From: Corynebacterium occultum
GTDB taxonomy: Bacteria; Actinomycetota; Actinomycetes; Mycobacteriales; Mycobacteriaceae
NCBI RefSeq assembly: GCF_009734425.1
Contig: NZ_CP046455.1
Location: forward strand, 62,001-126,000
Direction of reading: 5' to 3'
DNA length: 64,000 nucleotides
Both the position numbers and the translations under genes were made by a program. Within the stretch, counting starts at the first letter, position 1. Each line of letters begins with the position of its first letter. Below are positions 51,853 to 61,081 of this stretch, piece by piece. Under the pieces are notes generated by a model that saw nothing but the letters and a program-made list of their open reading frames with translations, had not been told where the DNA came from and made no database searches.

Positions 51853-52857
51853 GTGGTTCAGCCCGCCGATATTCTCGCCCTCGCCCGCCAACAGGTCCTG
51901 GAGGAGGGCCGGGGCCTGGGAGAGTCCCAGCTGCTCGAGATCCTGAACCTGCCCGATGGGCAGATACCGAACCTCCTGGAACTGGCACACCAGGTCCGGG
52001 TGAAGTGGTGCGGTGAGGAAGTCGAGGTTGAAGGCATCATCTCCCTCAAAACCGGTGGCTGCCCCGAAGACTGCCACTTCTGCTCCCAGTCCGGGGTCTT
52101 CGAATCCCCGGTGCGCTCCGTCTGGCTGGATATCAATGAGCTGATCGAGGCGGCCAAACAGACCGCAAAGAGCGGAGCCACCGAATTCTGCATCGTCGCC
52201 GCCGTCAAGGGCCCCGATGAAAAGCTGATGAAACAGCTCGAGGAAGCCGTTTCCGCCATCAAGGCGGAAGTGGACATCGAGGTTTCCGTCTCGGTGGGAA
52301 CACTGACCCCGGAGCAGGTCAAACGCCTGGCTGATGCCGGTGTCCACCGCTACAACCACAACCTGGAAACCGCCCGCTCCTTCTTTCCCGAGGTGGTGAG
52401 CACCCATACCTGGGAGGAACGCCGCAACACCCTGGAACTGGTACGCGAAGCTGGCATTGAGGTCTGCTCCGGTGGCATCCTCGGCATGGGGGAGACCTTG
52501 GAACAGCGTGCAGAATTCGCCGCCCAACTCGCCGAAGTGGAACCAGCTGAAGTGCCCATGAACTTCCTGGACCCCCGCCCCGGCACCCCTTTCGCGGACT
52601 ATCCGGTGATGGAATCCGCCGACGCCCTGCGCGCCATCGGCGCCTTCCGTCTCGCACTGCCCCGCGCCATCCTCCGCTTCGCCGGTGGCCGAGAGCTCAC
52701 CCTTGGGGAAGATGGCGCAGAGCAGGGTCTCCTCGGCGGCATGAACGCCATCATCGTGGGCAACTACCTGACCACCCTGGGCCGTCCCATGGAAGATGAC
52801 CTGGACATGATGGGCCGCATGCAGCTGCCCATCAAGGCCCTGAGCTCCGCGGTCTGA
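51853..52857 (+). CDS. bioB: Biotin synthase
   Basis: The 334-residue radical-SAM enzyme inserts sulfur into dethiobiotin to make biotin. The [4Fe-4S] motif is [13 protein letters not shown] (Cys70, Cys74, Cys77). Other signatures are [41 protein letters not shown], and the [18 protein letters not shown] end. The start is GTG 51853, eight bases after AAGGAG. The bsaP gene begins five bases after the stop. Paired inverted sites upstream indicate biotin-dependent repression. No bioA or bioD is present here. Confidence 0.97.
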   Translation: MVQPADILALARQQVLEEGRGLGESQLLEILNLPDGQIPNLLELAHQVRVKWCGEEVEVEGIISLKTGGCPEDCHFCSQSGVFESPVRSVWLDINELIEAAKQTAKSGATEFCIVAAVKGPDEKLMKQLEEAVSAIKAEVDIEVSVSVGTLTPEQVKRLADAGVHRYNHNLETARSFFPEVVSTHTWEERRNTLELVREAGIEVCSGGILGMGETLEQRAEFAAQLAEVEPAEVPMNFLDPRPGTPFADYPVMESADALRAIGAFRLALPRAILRFAGGRELTLGEDGAEQGLLGGMNAIIVGNYLTTLGRPMEDDLDMMGRMQLPIKALSSAV

Positions 52858-52862
52858 TACAC

Positions 52863-53120
52863 ATGGCGGCAACCGATTCTGAAGCCCTGCTCAGTGCTGT
52901 CCTGACCGGGGACACAGCCCTCTTTCACCCCAACACCGGCCAGGAACTGGCGGCAGGTGCCGAGTTGAAGCTCTCGCCTTCCGCCCGCACCGGGTTGGAG
53001 GCCCCGCGTTACTGCCAGCTTTGCGGTCGTCGGATGGTGGTGCAGGTCCGTCCCGATGGGTGGCGGGCGGAATGCTCCCGGCACGGGGAGCTGGACTCGG
53101 TGTATCTGGAGCGTCGATAA
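52863..53120 (+). CDS. bsaP: Biotin synthase auxiliary protein BsaP
   Basis: The 85-residue protein ends with a small cysteine motif: [20 protein letters not shown], then [13 protein letters not shown] (Cys51, Cys54, Cys71, His74). This matches the short protein encoded after bioB in mycobacteria and corynebacteria that is needed for actinobacterial-type BioB to convert dethiobiotin to biotin. The cysteines probably bind or deliver an iron-sulfur cluster. It is co-transcribed with bioB. The assignment rests on recalled motif and position. Confidence 0.87.
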   Translation: MAATDSEALLSAVLTGDTALFHPNTGQELAAGAELKLSPSARTGLEAPRYCQLCGRRMVVQVRPDGWRAECSRHGELDSVYLERR

Positions 53121-53122
53121 GC
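53112..53122 (-). repeat. GCTTATCGACG word, copy 6
   Basis: Exact copy, reverse orientation, spanning the bsaP stop codon. Confidence 0.6.
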
Positions 53123-53270
53123 GGGGTGGGGAGGGGATGGAGGTGAGAGGGAGGTTCCGGGGCATCTTCGGCATCCGTTTCTGAATCCGTGAAAAGCCGG
53201 AAAGTGATCAGTGCAATCGCATAAGCTGTGAAGCCAATCTCCTCGTGACCCGGAAAGGGCCCCCTTTTTC

Positions 53271-54161
53271 ATGCGTTATAAATCCGCCATCGATTTCGAT
53301 GCCATTGAAGCTGTTGACATGCACGTGCACTATGAAATCGATCAGTGTGGGCATGCGTCATTGCCCCAGGATTATATTGATGCTTCCGTGGCGTACTTCA
53401 AGAGTGGGGAGCGGCTGCCTTCGGCAGACACGATCGCCGAGCTCTACCGTGAGCTCAACATGGCGGCGGTGATCTTCACCGTTGATGCACGCACCCAGCT
53501 TGGTCATCTGCCGAACTCGATCGATGACCTGGTCGCTTCTGCAGCCAAGCACAATGATGTTCTGATCCCTTTCGGCAGTGTGGATCCCCGGACTGGTGAA
53601 GCGGCCATCATTGAGGCGACCCGTCAGGTCGAGGAGCTGGGTGTGTGGGGGATGAAGTTCCACCCTTCCCTGCAGGGATTTGACCCTTCCGATCCGCAGT
53701 ACCTCCCCCTCTGGCGCAAGATCTCCGAGCTGGGTGTACCCGCTCTCTTCCATACCGGGCAGAACGGCATCGGTGCCGGTATGGCTGGTGGTGGGGGTCT
53801 CAAGCTGCGTTATTCCAACCCCCTGTTGTTGGATGATATTGCTGCTGAGCTGCCTGATCTGAAGATCATCATGGCCCACCCTTCGGTGCCCTGGCAGGAT
53901 GAGGCGAATTCCATCGCCATCCACAAGCCGAATGTCTACATCGATCTTTCCGGCTGGAGCCCGAAGTACTTCCCGGAGTCCCTGGTGCGTTTCGCCTCCA
54001 ATATGTTGGCCGGAAAACTGCTCTTCGCCACGGACTACCCGCTTCTCACCCCGGAGAAGTGGCTGGGGGCTTTCGCTGAGCTACCCATCAAGGATGAGGT
54101 ACGGCCGGGAATTCTCAAGGGTAACGCCCTCAAGGTTCTCGGTGTGACCCCGAAGGCATGA
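53271..54161 (+). CDS. Amidohydrolase-superfamily protein (PhdC-like beta-ketoacyl-CoA hydrolase candidate)
   Basis: The 296-residue protein is an amidohydrolase-2 type TIM barrel: metal motif VDMHVHYE near residue 15, WGMKFHPSLQGF, ALFHTGQNG, IIMAHPSVPWQDE and the catalytic aspartate in FATDYPLL. This subgroup includes the hydrolases proposed to release the aryl acid from aryl-beta-ketoacyl-CoA in phenylpropanoid degradation, as well as resorcylate decarboxylases. The neighbouring CoA ligase, SDR and aromatic-acid carrier fit the former, but no enoyl-CoA hydratase is present. AAAGGGCCCCCTTTTT (53254-53269) lies right at the ribosome site and could fold. Confidence 0.75.
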   Translation: MRYKSAIDFDAIEAVDMHVHYEIDQCGHASLPQDYIDASVAYFKSGERLPSADTIAELYRELNMAAVIFTVDARTQLGHLPNSIDDLVASAAKHNDVLIPFGSVDPRTGEAAIIEATRQVEELGVWGMKFHPSLQGFDPSDPQYLPLWRKISELGVPALFHTGQNGIGAGMAGGGGLKLRYSNPLLLDDIAAELPDLKIIMAHPSVPWQDEANSIAIHKPNVYIDLSGWSPKYFPESLVRFASNMLAGKLLFATDYPLLTPEKWLGAFAELPIKDEVRPGILKGNALKVLGVTPKA

Positions 54162-54219
54162 TCTCTCATGTCCCCGGGGAAGTCGGGGTGGAACCCGCCA
54201 GTTGGGGCGGGATGCTGAG

Positions 54220-55008
54220 GTGAACAACACCTCGGAGGTTCCAGCGCCGATCGAGTCGGTGGATCGGGCGCTTCGGCTGCTCCTTCACCTGCGTTCCCAC
54301 AGCTCCATATCGGTGAAGGAGGCTGCCGTCTATCTGGGTACCGCCCCCTCCACGGCCCATCGGCTGCTGTCGACCTTGATGCTCCGGGGGTTCGTGGTCC
54401 AGGATTTTGAGAGACGCTATCGCCTGGGTGCCGCACTTTCCGATGTTCTTCCGACGCAGGTGACGGACTCTGACCTGATCGAAGCTGCCCAGGGTCCCTT
54501 GATCGAACTGATGGGAAAATTGCAGGAGACGGTTCAGCTCATGGTGCTCCGGGAGGGCAATATCCGCTTCCTGGAGGGGGAGGAACCGGAGGCGATCCTG
54601 CGGGTGACCAAGCGGATCGGGGATGAGATGCCGGCCTTTGTGTCTTCCGGGGGAAAGGCGATTCTCGGCCGAATGACCAATCCCGAGGTGGAACGGATGT
54701 ACCAGCAGGGTCTGGAGGCCTGGCCCACCCGGAAGGTGCAGTCCATGCAGATGCTGAAGCGAATGCTCACCCAGGTACGCCGGGACGGTTATGGCATAAG
54801 CCGGGAGGAGACGGAGCCGGGGATCTCTGGTGTCGGGGTGTGTATCAGCGCCCCTGATGGGGCACCCATCGGTGCGTTGACCGCGGCTGTGCCGAGTGTG
54901 CGTTTCCATCGCCGGGAGATCCAGGATTACGTCAGTGCGCTGCGATCTGCCGTACAGAAAGTGGAGAATAATCTTTATGGCCGAGATGACGTTTCTTATT
55001 CCTTCTAA
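54220..55008 (+). CDS. IclR-family regulator
   Basis: The 262-residue protein from GTG 54220 has an N-terminal winged helix-turn-helix (SVDRALRLLLHL, then SVKEAAVYLGTAPSTAHRLLSTLMLRGFV) and the C-terminal IclR effector domain (QETVQLMVLREGNIRFLEGE, PAFVSSGGKAILGRM, GYGISREETEPGISGVGV, PIGALTAAVPSVRF). IclR proteins usually control catabolic operons in response to an aromatic or short-chain acid. It lies inside the cluster between the amidohydrolase and the carrier. The palindrome at 55115-55126 is a candidate target. A TTG at 54202 is an alternative start. Confidence 0.9.
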   Translation: MNNTSEVPAPIESVDRALRLLLHLRSHSSISVKEAAVYLGTAPSTAHRLLSTLMLRGFVVQDFERRYRLGAALSDVLPTQVTDSDLIEAAQGPLIELMGKLQETVQLMVLREGNIRFLEGEEPEAILRVTKRIGDEMPAFVSSGGKAILGRMTNPEVERMYQQGLEAWPTRKVQSMQMLKRMLTQVRRDGYGISREETEPGISGVGVCISAPDGAPIGALTAAVPSVRFHRREIQDYVSALRSAVQKVENNLYGRDDVSYSF

Positions 55009-55114
55009 CGGAATTAAAAACAAGATTATGATCCAGCGGTTCATGATTCATGACTGTTGGACGCGGGGCTAGCCGCCACAACCCACCCACAAGGGTGTAG
55101 ATGGCTGAAATACA

Positions 55115-55126
55115 TTCCTTCAGGAA
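55115..55126. promoter_or_regulatory. Palindrome TTCCT-TC-AGGAA before the MFS carrier gene
   Basis: Perfect five-base arms with a two-base centre, in the 230-base leader between the IclR gene and the carrier. This is a plausible regulator site; it is short, so chance is possible. Confidence 0.35.
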
Positions 55127-55238
55127 GAATTCTAGACAAAAGTAATGACTCCTACTTAAGTCGCTCTATATGGTTCATGTCACACCAGAAGATCTTTATG
55201 ACGACATGTCACATAGGTGCCTTAAGAGGAGGATTCCG

Positions 55239-56600
55239 ATGACGATTACAACCCAGCAAACCCAACGAGGACCAGCAGAGGTTCTTGCCGCCGTCCGTGA
55301 AGGACGAATGAGTGGCTTCCAGATCATCACCGTCAGCATCGCGCTGATGCTGGTGGTGCTGGACGGCTTCGAGGTGGGGATCATGGCCTTCGCCGCTCCC
55401 CAGATCCAAGAGCAGATGGGCATCAGTCCGGACATCCTCGGTTATGTCCTCAGCGGCAGTCTCTTCGGCATGGCAATTGGATCCATCACGCTGACCCCGC
55501 TGGCTGACCGCATGGGGCGTCGTCCCCTCACCCTGATGATGCTGGTCCTGATCGTGGTGGGCATGGCGCTCACCCTGACCGCCACCTCAGCAAGCACGCT
55601 GATTCTCTGGCGCATTGTCACCGGTCTGGGTATCGGCGGAATGATGGCCAACCTCAATGCCCTGGTCGCGGAGTATTCCTCGGACCGCCGACGCACCACC
55701 GCGATCGCCATTTATGCAGCCGGCTACCCCATCGGGGCCACCATCGCAGGCTTCCTGGCACGCCCCCTGATCCCCATGTACGGCTGGCACGCCATGTTCC
55801 TCGCCGGCACCATCTTGGCGGTTGTCGCCCTCATCATCAGCTGGATACGACTCCCGGAGTCCCTTGACTATCTGCTGGCCAAACGTCCTGCGAATGCTCT
55901 GAACCGGGTCAACCGGATTCTGGGGAAGATGAATCTGGAACCCCTGCGGGAGCTGCCGGAGAACCAGGTCTCGGAGACCGCCTCTGTCGAGAAAAAGGGC
56001 GCCATCCAGGAGATCCTGACCCCGCCCACGCTGCGACTCACCCTCGCACTGTGGATCGGCTACGGGCTGCTGGTCGCCGCCTACTACTTCGCCAACACCT
56101 GGATCCCCACCATTCTGAGCAATGTCACCGGTGACCAGCAGCTGGGTACCACCATGGGAATCGGCGCGAACCTCGGCGGTGTCCTCGGCTGCTTCGTCTT
56201 CGCGGCTCTGGCGATCCGTTTCAGTGGTCGTCTCCTGCTCTTTCTTTCCCTCTTTGCCGCCGCCGGTGCCTTCGTCCTCTTCGGCCTGATCTTCAATGTT
56301 GTCTCTGTGGCCATCGCGGTCGGCTTTCTCCTGGGTGTGCTGACCACCGGTGCCATCGCCGGCTTCTACGCTGTCGCCCCCACCGTCTACTCCGTCCAGG
56401 CCCGTGCCACCGGCATCGGCTGGATGATCGGCCTGGGTCGTCTGGTTTCCGTCGCCGCACCGATCATCGTCGGCTACATCCTGGCTGCGGGCGTGGCCCC
56501 TGAGCGAGTCTTCTTCCTCTTCGCCATCCCGCTCGCCATCTCCGGTCTCGCTGCAGGTTCTCTTCTGCTGGGCAGGCGTCACAGCGCTCTGGCTGACTAA
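55239..56600 (+). CDS. MFS transporter, aromatic acid:H+ symporter type
   Basis: The 453-residue protein starts after a strong AGAGGAGG site and has 12 membrane helices. The first helix carries VVLDGFEVGIMAFAAPQI, the acidic motif needed for transport in PcaK/BenK-type aromatic acid symporters, followed by the loop TPLADRMGRRPLTL. It probably imports the acid that the downstream enzymes degrade. It begins the carrier-AacS-SDR gene run, with 77 bases to the next gene. Confidence 0.87.
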   Translation: MTITTQQTQRGPAEVLAAVREGRMSGFQIITVSIALMLVVLDGFEVGIMAFAAPQIQEQMGISPDILGYVLSGSLFGMAIGSITLTPLADRMGRRPLTLMMLVLIVVGMALTLTATSASTLILWRIVTGLGIGGMMANLNALVAEYSSDRRRTTAIAIYAAGYPIGATIAGFLARPLIPMYGWHAMFLAGTILAVVALIISWIRLPESLDYLLAKRPANALNRVNRILGKMNLEPLRELPENQVSETASVEKKGAIQEILTPPTLRLTLALWIGYGLLVAAYYFANTWIPTILSNVTGDQQLGTTMGIGANLGGVLGCFVFAALAIRFSGRLLLFLSLFAAAGAFVLFGLIFNVVSVAIAVGFLLGVLTTGAIAGFYAVAPTVYSVQARATGIGWMIGLGRLVSVAAPIIVGYILAAGVAPERVFFLFAIPLAISGLAAGSLLLGRRHSALAD

Positions 56601-56677
56601 ACCTCAACAGAGCTTCACCCAGCCACCCCCCTTGAACTCACCTGAATTCTTTCGCTTCTGATCTACCGGAGGACCCC

Positions 56678-58720
56678 ATGACCACCGTCATCAATCCCGC
56701 CCCCACCACCGATAACAGTTCCCTCATCACCTGGCAGCCGACGGAAGAACAGCTGCGTGACTGTCGCATGGCCCGTTTTGCGCAGTGGTCCGCGCAGCGC
56801 CACCAACGTGAACTGAAGGATTTCCGTAGCCTGCTGGACTGGTCGGTGGCGCAGCCGGAGGAGTTCTGGGGCAGCATCCGACAGTTCTTTGATGTCCTCG
56901 GTGATGGTTTCGACACCGCTCCGGTGCTGGGTGAGGCAACTATGCCCTTCGCCACCTGGTTTCCCGGGGCAAAGCTGAACTTCGCGGAGAATGTTCTCCG
57001 CCATGCCAGTGACCCCCTGCTTCGGCATACTCCCGCGATCATCCGGGTCGAGGAAAATGGGGAGCGCAGTGACCTGAGCTGGGTAGAGTTGGAGGCCCGG
57101 GTAGCCTCCCTGGCCGCAACCTTCCGGGAGCTGGGGGTGCAGCGAGGAGACCGGATCGCCGCCATCCTGCCTAATGTCCCGGAAGCTGTCATCGGGCTGC
57201 TCGCTGCGGCCTCCCTGGGCGCTTTGTGGACCATCAACTCCCCGGATCTCTCCGCGGAGGCCAGTGTCCGCCGCATCCGACAGCTGGAACCGAAGATTCT
57301 GGTGGCCTGCGATGGCTATGAGTTCGCCGACAAGATCATCGACCGTCGTGAGCACACCGCTGAGGTGGAGGCAGCACTTCCCTCCCTGGAGGCAACGGTG
57401 CTGGTGCGACTCCTGGAACCGCACCGCAAAGCAGGCGAGATGGCCGGGGAGGGGCATACCACCGGGGTGCGTATCGCTTTCGATGAAGCGGTCAGCCAGC
57501 CAGCACTCATCTCCTATGAGCGGGTGGATTTCATGGCACCGTTGTGGATCCTCTTTTCCTCCGGTACCACCGGAGATCCGAAGGGCATCGTCCACGGGCA
57601 CGGCGGAATGGTGTTGGACAGCCTCAAGGGCATTGCCCTGCACCAGGACATCGGACCCGGCGATATTTACTATGTCGCGGCCAACACCTCCTGGATGGTG
57701 TGGAACACCCTCGTTCAGAATCTGCTTGCGGGTGCGGCCATCGTCACCTATGCGGGTTCCCCGAAAGTCACCGGCAAGGACCACCATTTCCAGATCATCT
57801 CTGACATGGGTGTGACAATGTTCGCCACCGGAGCGGCCTATCTCTCCATGGTGGAGAAGGCGGGTCTTGATCCGGCTGCGGGACGTGATTTCTCAGCCCT
57901 GCGCGCCATCCTCTCCACCGGTTCGCCCCTGCCCAGCAGCACGTGGCGTTGGGTTCATGAGAAGGTGAAGCAGGATGTCCATCTGGGATCGGACTCCGGT
58001 GGAACGGATATCTGCGGTGGTTTCCTGGGATCTAACCCGATGGAACCGGTCCATCTGGGATACCTCCAGGGTCCCCTCCTCGGAGTTGCGGTTGAGGCCC
58101 ACGGCCCTGACGGCCGCCCCCTGCTCGACGAGGTCGGTGAAATGGCGGTCACCCGGCCGCTGCCCTCCATGCCGCTCTTCCTGTGGGGGGACACCGACGG
58201 GGAGCGTTACCGTTCCTCCTACTTCACTGCCGAACCGGGAGTGTGGATGCACGGTGACTGGATCACCCGAACCAGCACCGGTGAGTTCATGGTCCATGGA
58301 CGGGCCGATGCCACCCTGAACCGGCAGGGGGTGCGCATCGGAGCTTCCGACATCTACGGTGTCCTGCAGGACATCGAAGAGATTGAGGACTGCATGGTGC
58401 TGGGCGTGGAACAGGCGGATGGCGGTTATTGGATGCCCCTGTTCATTACACCTGCGGCAGGAGCAGTGCTTGACGACGCCCTCCGGGATCGCATCCGCGA
58501 CACCCTCCGCTCCCGGGCCAGTGCCCGCCACGTCCCCGATGAGATCATCGAATGCCCGGGCATCCCGGTGACCCGCACCATGAAGCGCCTTGAGGTGCCG
58601 ATCAAGCGGATGTTCTCCGAGACCGCCGGTGGACAGCGGATTGCCCGTGATTCAGTTCTCAACCCTGAGGTTCTCGACTGGTTTCAGAAATTGGCGGACA
58701 CCCGCCGACAGTCTGCATGA
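56678..58720 (+). CDS. Acetoacetyl-CoA synthetase (acetoacetate-CoA ligase)
   Basis: The 680-residue adenylate-forming enzyme has the family N-terminus (FATWFPGAKLNFAENVLRH), the AMP-binding P-loop LWILFSSGTTGDPKGIVHGHGGM, LGSDSGGTDICGGFLGSNP (A5 region), WMHGDWITRT and the catalytic C-terminal lysine segment ITRTMKRLEVPIKRMF-like VTRTMKRLEVPIKRMF. AacS activates acetoacetate with ATP and CoA. In this cluster it may instead activate another beta-keto or aryl acid. GGAGG lies close before the ATG. Confidence 0.9.
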   Translation: MTTVINPAPTTDNSSLITWQPTEEQLRDCRMARFAQWSAQRHQRELKDFRSLLDWSVAQPEEFWGSIRQFFDVLGDGFDTAPVLGEATMPFATWFPGAKLNFAENVLRHASDPLLRHTPAIIRVEENGERSDLSWVELEARVASLAATFRELGVQRGDRIAAILPNVPEAVIGLLAAASLGALWTINSPDLSAEASVRRIRQLEPKILVACDGYEFADKIIDRREHTAEVEAALPSLEATVLVRLLEPHRKAGEMAGEGHTTGVRIAFDEAVSQPALISYERVDFMAPLWILFSSGTTGDPKGIVHGHGGMVLDSLKGIALHQDIGPGDIYYVAANTSWMVWNTLVQNLLAGAAIVTYAGSPKVTGKDHHFQIISDMGVTMFATGAAYLSMVEKAGLDPAAGRDFSALRAILSTGSPLPSSTWRWVHEKVKQDVHLGSDSGGTDICGGFLGSNPMEPVHLGYLQGPLLGVAVEAHGPDGRPLLDEVGEMAVTRPLPSMPLFLWGDTDGERYRSSYFTAEPGVWMHGDWITRTSTGEFMVHGRADATLNRQGVRIGASDIYGVLQDIEEIEDCMVLGVEQADGGYWMPLFITPAAGAVLDDALRDRIRDTLRSRASARHVPDEIIECPGIPVTRTMKRLEVPIKRMFSETAGGQRIARDSVLNPEVLDWFQKLADTRRQSA

Positions 58721-58768
58721 CCTTGATCCACACCACTGAAATATAAGAGAAGGAGATCTGAAGAAATC

Positions 58769-59530
58769 ATGTCGCAACGTGTTCTGATCACGGCAGGTGC
58801 CAGTGGAATCGGTTGGGCTATGGCGCAGGCATTCCTAGCCACCGGGGCTCAGGTCCATATTTTTGACCGGGATGCTGAGGCGGTCGCCGCAGTATCGGGC
58901 AGCCACCGGAACCTTCAGGGGAGCGTCGGAGACGTGACCTCTGAGGAGGATGTCGACGTACTGGTCAGAGACATTCAAGAGCAGATGGGTGGACTTGATG
59001 TCCTGATCAGCAATGCCGGTATCGCCGGGCCCACCGCCCCGGTGGAGGATTATGACCCAGCCGCCTGGCGATCGGTCATGGAGGTCAATCTGAATGGATC
59101 CTTCAACGTGACCAGGGCGATGGTGCCCTTATTAAAGGCGGCAGGTGGGGGAAGCATTCTGGTGATGTCTTCGCTGGCTGGCCGCTTCGGTTACCCGAAC
59201 CGGATTGCCTACTCCACCAGCAAGTGGGGGTTGGTCGGTTTCACCAAAACTCTCTCCTTGGAACTTGGCCCGCATGGGATCACCGTGAATTCACTGCATC
59301 CTGGGGCGGTGGAAGGACCCCGCATGGCAGCGGTGTTTGAGGGGCGTGCCGCGCTCTCAGGCCACAGTATCGAGGAGGAGAAGGCGGCCGCGCTGGAGAA
59401 TCAGGCGATGAAGTCTTTCACGGATCCCGCGGATATCGGCGCTCTTGCGGTGTTCCTCTGTGGACCCCATGCCAGGACGATCTCCGGCCAGCAGTTTTCG
59501 GTGGACGGGGATTCCAAGGCGGCACAGTAG
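58769..59530 (+). CDS. SDR-family oxidoreductase
   Basis: The 253-residue classical short-chain dehydrogenase has the cofactor motif LITAGASGIGWAMAQAF, an NAG motif (ISNAGIAG) and the catalytic Ser and YxxxK (MSSLAG; IAYSTSKWG). It ends with FSVDGDSKAAQ. Asp in HIFDRDAEA suggests NAD(H) preference. It resembles 3-hydroxybutyrate or 3-hydroxyacyl dehydrogenases and would work beside the CoA ligase as the last gene of the cluster. A terminator follows at 59578. Confidence 0.88.
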   Translation: MSQRVLITAGASGIGWAMAQAFLATGAQVHIFDRDAEAVAAVSGSHRNLQGSVGDVTSEEDVDVLVRDIQEQMGGLDVLISNAGIAGPTAPVEDYDPAAWRSVMEVNLNGSFNVTRAMVPLLKAAGGGSILVMSSLAGRFGYPNRIAYSTSKWGLVGFTKTLSLELGPHGITVNSLHPGAVEGPRMAAVFEGRAALSGHSIEEEKAAALENQAMKSFTDPADIGALAVFLCGPHARTISGQQFSVDGDSKAAQ

Positions 59531-59577
59531 TACGCCCCCGCGGCATCCCTGACCCGCCCCTGCCCGAGAATGACAAA

Positions 59578-59603
59578 ACCGCCGACCCTGTGGGGCCGGC
59601 GGT
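59578..59603. terminator. Terminator-type hairpin between convergent genes
   Basis: ACCGCCGACCC pairs with GGGGCCGGCGGT around TGT. It lies between the convergent SDR and DUF457 genes. An AAAA run precedes it, so the opposite strand ends in T's and it could terminate the leftward transcript; a U-tract for the rightward one is weak. Confidence 0.6.
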
Positions 59604-59629
59604 CATGGTTAAGCAGGGGGCGGGGAATC

Positions 59630-60442
59630 TTATTTATTGAGCAGTGCCATCATCAGTTCGGTGTAGTCCCCGGTGGCCACGAGGTAGGTCTGCACCAGCA
59701 CCGAAGCGGTGAAGAGCGTCAGCAGCACCTTGTCGGCCGGACCACTCGCGGTGATGCTCAGGAAATTCGGTAATTTCAACTTCCACCAGCGTTTACGGCC
59801 GAATTGCAGGAGTGGCGCGAAGACCGGGATGCCCTGTTTGGTGGCCAGATCGCCCAGCATGTGGGTCACACAGCCCACCGTCACCGCGGAACCCATCACC
59901 AGGCCGAAGGAACTGGCCGGAATGAAATACCAGGCGCCGTAGGCCAGGGCAGCTGATAGTGCGGCGACAATCAGCCAGTCCGTTTTCTTCGACCATTCGG
60001 GGAAGAGGCCACGGATGGCCAGGCCGAGGAAGATGAACAATAATCCGATCACGGCAGGTTTGCCGAAGGCGCTGATCAGTGCGGTTGCCCCCGCTCCAGC
60101 AGCTAAAGCAAACCAGATTGTGTGCGTCAGGGTGCGGTGCCCGTTCCGGCATTTCGGATCCTTCCTGGCCTTGGTCAGGTTCACGAAGCCCTGGGCGGTG
60201 TTCTCCACCGTGTGGGAAAGTGCCTGGGTGAAGGGTCCGAAGGAGCGGGAAACTGTGGCGGAGGGGGAGTCCAGGTCCGGCAGGAGTGCGGCACCTGCGG
60301 TCAGGCCGGCATAGAGGAAAGCCTCCTGCACGGTGTTCACTCCGCCCCATTCCTCGGGCAGGAGCTGTGCGACCGCCAGTCCGACGGCTGCACCACTCAT
60401 CGCATGGGTGGGGCCCATGACCACTGACATCACTTCCTTCAC
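59630..60442 (-). CDS. Membrane-bound metal-dependent hydrolase (DUF457/YdjM-type)
   Basis: The protein (270 residues from the first methionine; MGPTHAMSG nine codons later is also possible) has several membrane helices and the metal motifs of the YdjM family: GPTHAMSGAAVG, AALLPDLDSPSATVSR, RNGHRTLTHTIWFALAAG and VTHMLGDLATKQGIPVF. The His and Asp residues probably bind a metal at the membrane face. The E. coli member is LexA-regulated; I see no SOS box here. Confidence 0.87.
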   Translation of the reverse strand: MKEVMSVVMGPTHAMSGAAVGLAVAQLLPEEWGGVNTVQEAFLYAGLTAGAALLPDLDSPSATVSRSFGPFTQALSHTVENTAQGFVNLTKARKDPKCRNGHRTLTHTIWFALAAGAGATALISAFGKPAVIGLLFIFLGLAIRGLFPEWSKKTDWLIVAALSAALAYGAWYFIPASSFGLVMGSAVTVGCVTHMLGDLATKQGIPVFAPLLQFGRKRWWKLKLPNFLSITASGPADKVLLTLFTASVLVQTYLVATGDYTELMMALLNK

Positions 60443-60520
60443 ACTCGTATCAACTGGATTTGAGGATACGGCAAGTCTCGAACGAGTGTTCCAGTGGGGT
60501 TGGCTGGTCCTGTCAGCGGC

Positions 60521-61081
60521 CTAGTTTTCGAGTTCTTCCCAGGGATCCGGGGTGCGCAACTGCAGCACCAGGGCACCGAGATGGGGGCGTATCAGGTTGA
60601 TCCGGTAGCTGATCAGGGCCAGTATTCCAGCGAGAATGACAACAATACTGCGGAGATTGGAGTCCGGTTCCAGGAAGAGGGCGAAACCTGACACGAGCAG
60701 CCACCCATTACGCAACATCACCCGGAAAAGGCGGCTGAGACTGCGGCGTTCCCGTCCCCGGCGGTCGAAGTAGCACACCCGGAGGCGCAATAAGGCCTTG
60801 CCGAAGGTGTTTCCGCTGAAGAACTCCATAAGCGACCGGTAGACACCGAGCAGGAAGACATAGATGAAACTGTCCTCGACGATATTCAGCGGGGTGGCCG
60901 CCGTGATCAGGGTGACCGCGATCAGCAGCAGAAAAGTGTCGAAGATGAAGGCGTAACCACGGTGCAGCAGCCGGGCGGGTTTCGCCGGGGTTCGGGGTTG
61001 GGGTTCCTGCTCAGGGGTTGCGGTTGAGATGGGGGTGGCTCCCTTCCTGTGCACCGATGATTTAAGGGGTGATATCTGCAT
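60521..61081 (-). CDS. RDD-family membrane protein
   Basis: The 186-residue protein has the RDD pattern (LLHRGYAFIFDTFLLLIAVTL, with Arg and Asp in the first helix) and GNTFGKALLRLRVCYFDRRGRE in the loop after the second helix, then two more helices. RDD proteins are of poorly known function; some take part in sodium/proton exchange or protein export. The first 40 residues are a Pro-rich soluble segment, and the start could be later. Confidence 0.83.
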   Translation of the reverse strand: MQISPLKSSVHRKGATPISTATPEQEPQPRTPAKPARLLHRGYAFIFDTFLLLIAVTLITAATPLNIVEDSFIYVFLLGVYRSLMEFFSGNTFGKALLRLRVCYFDRRGRERRSLSRLFRVMLRNGWLLVSGFALFLEPDSNLRSIVVILAGILALISYRINLIRPHLGALVLQLRTPDPWEELEN

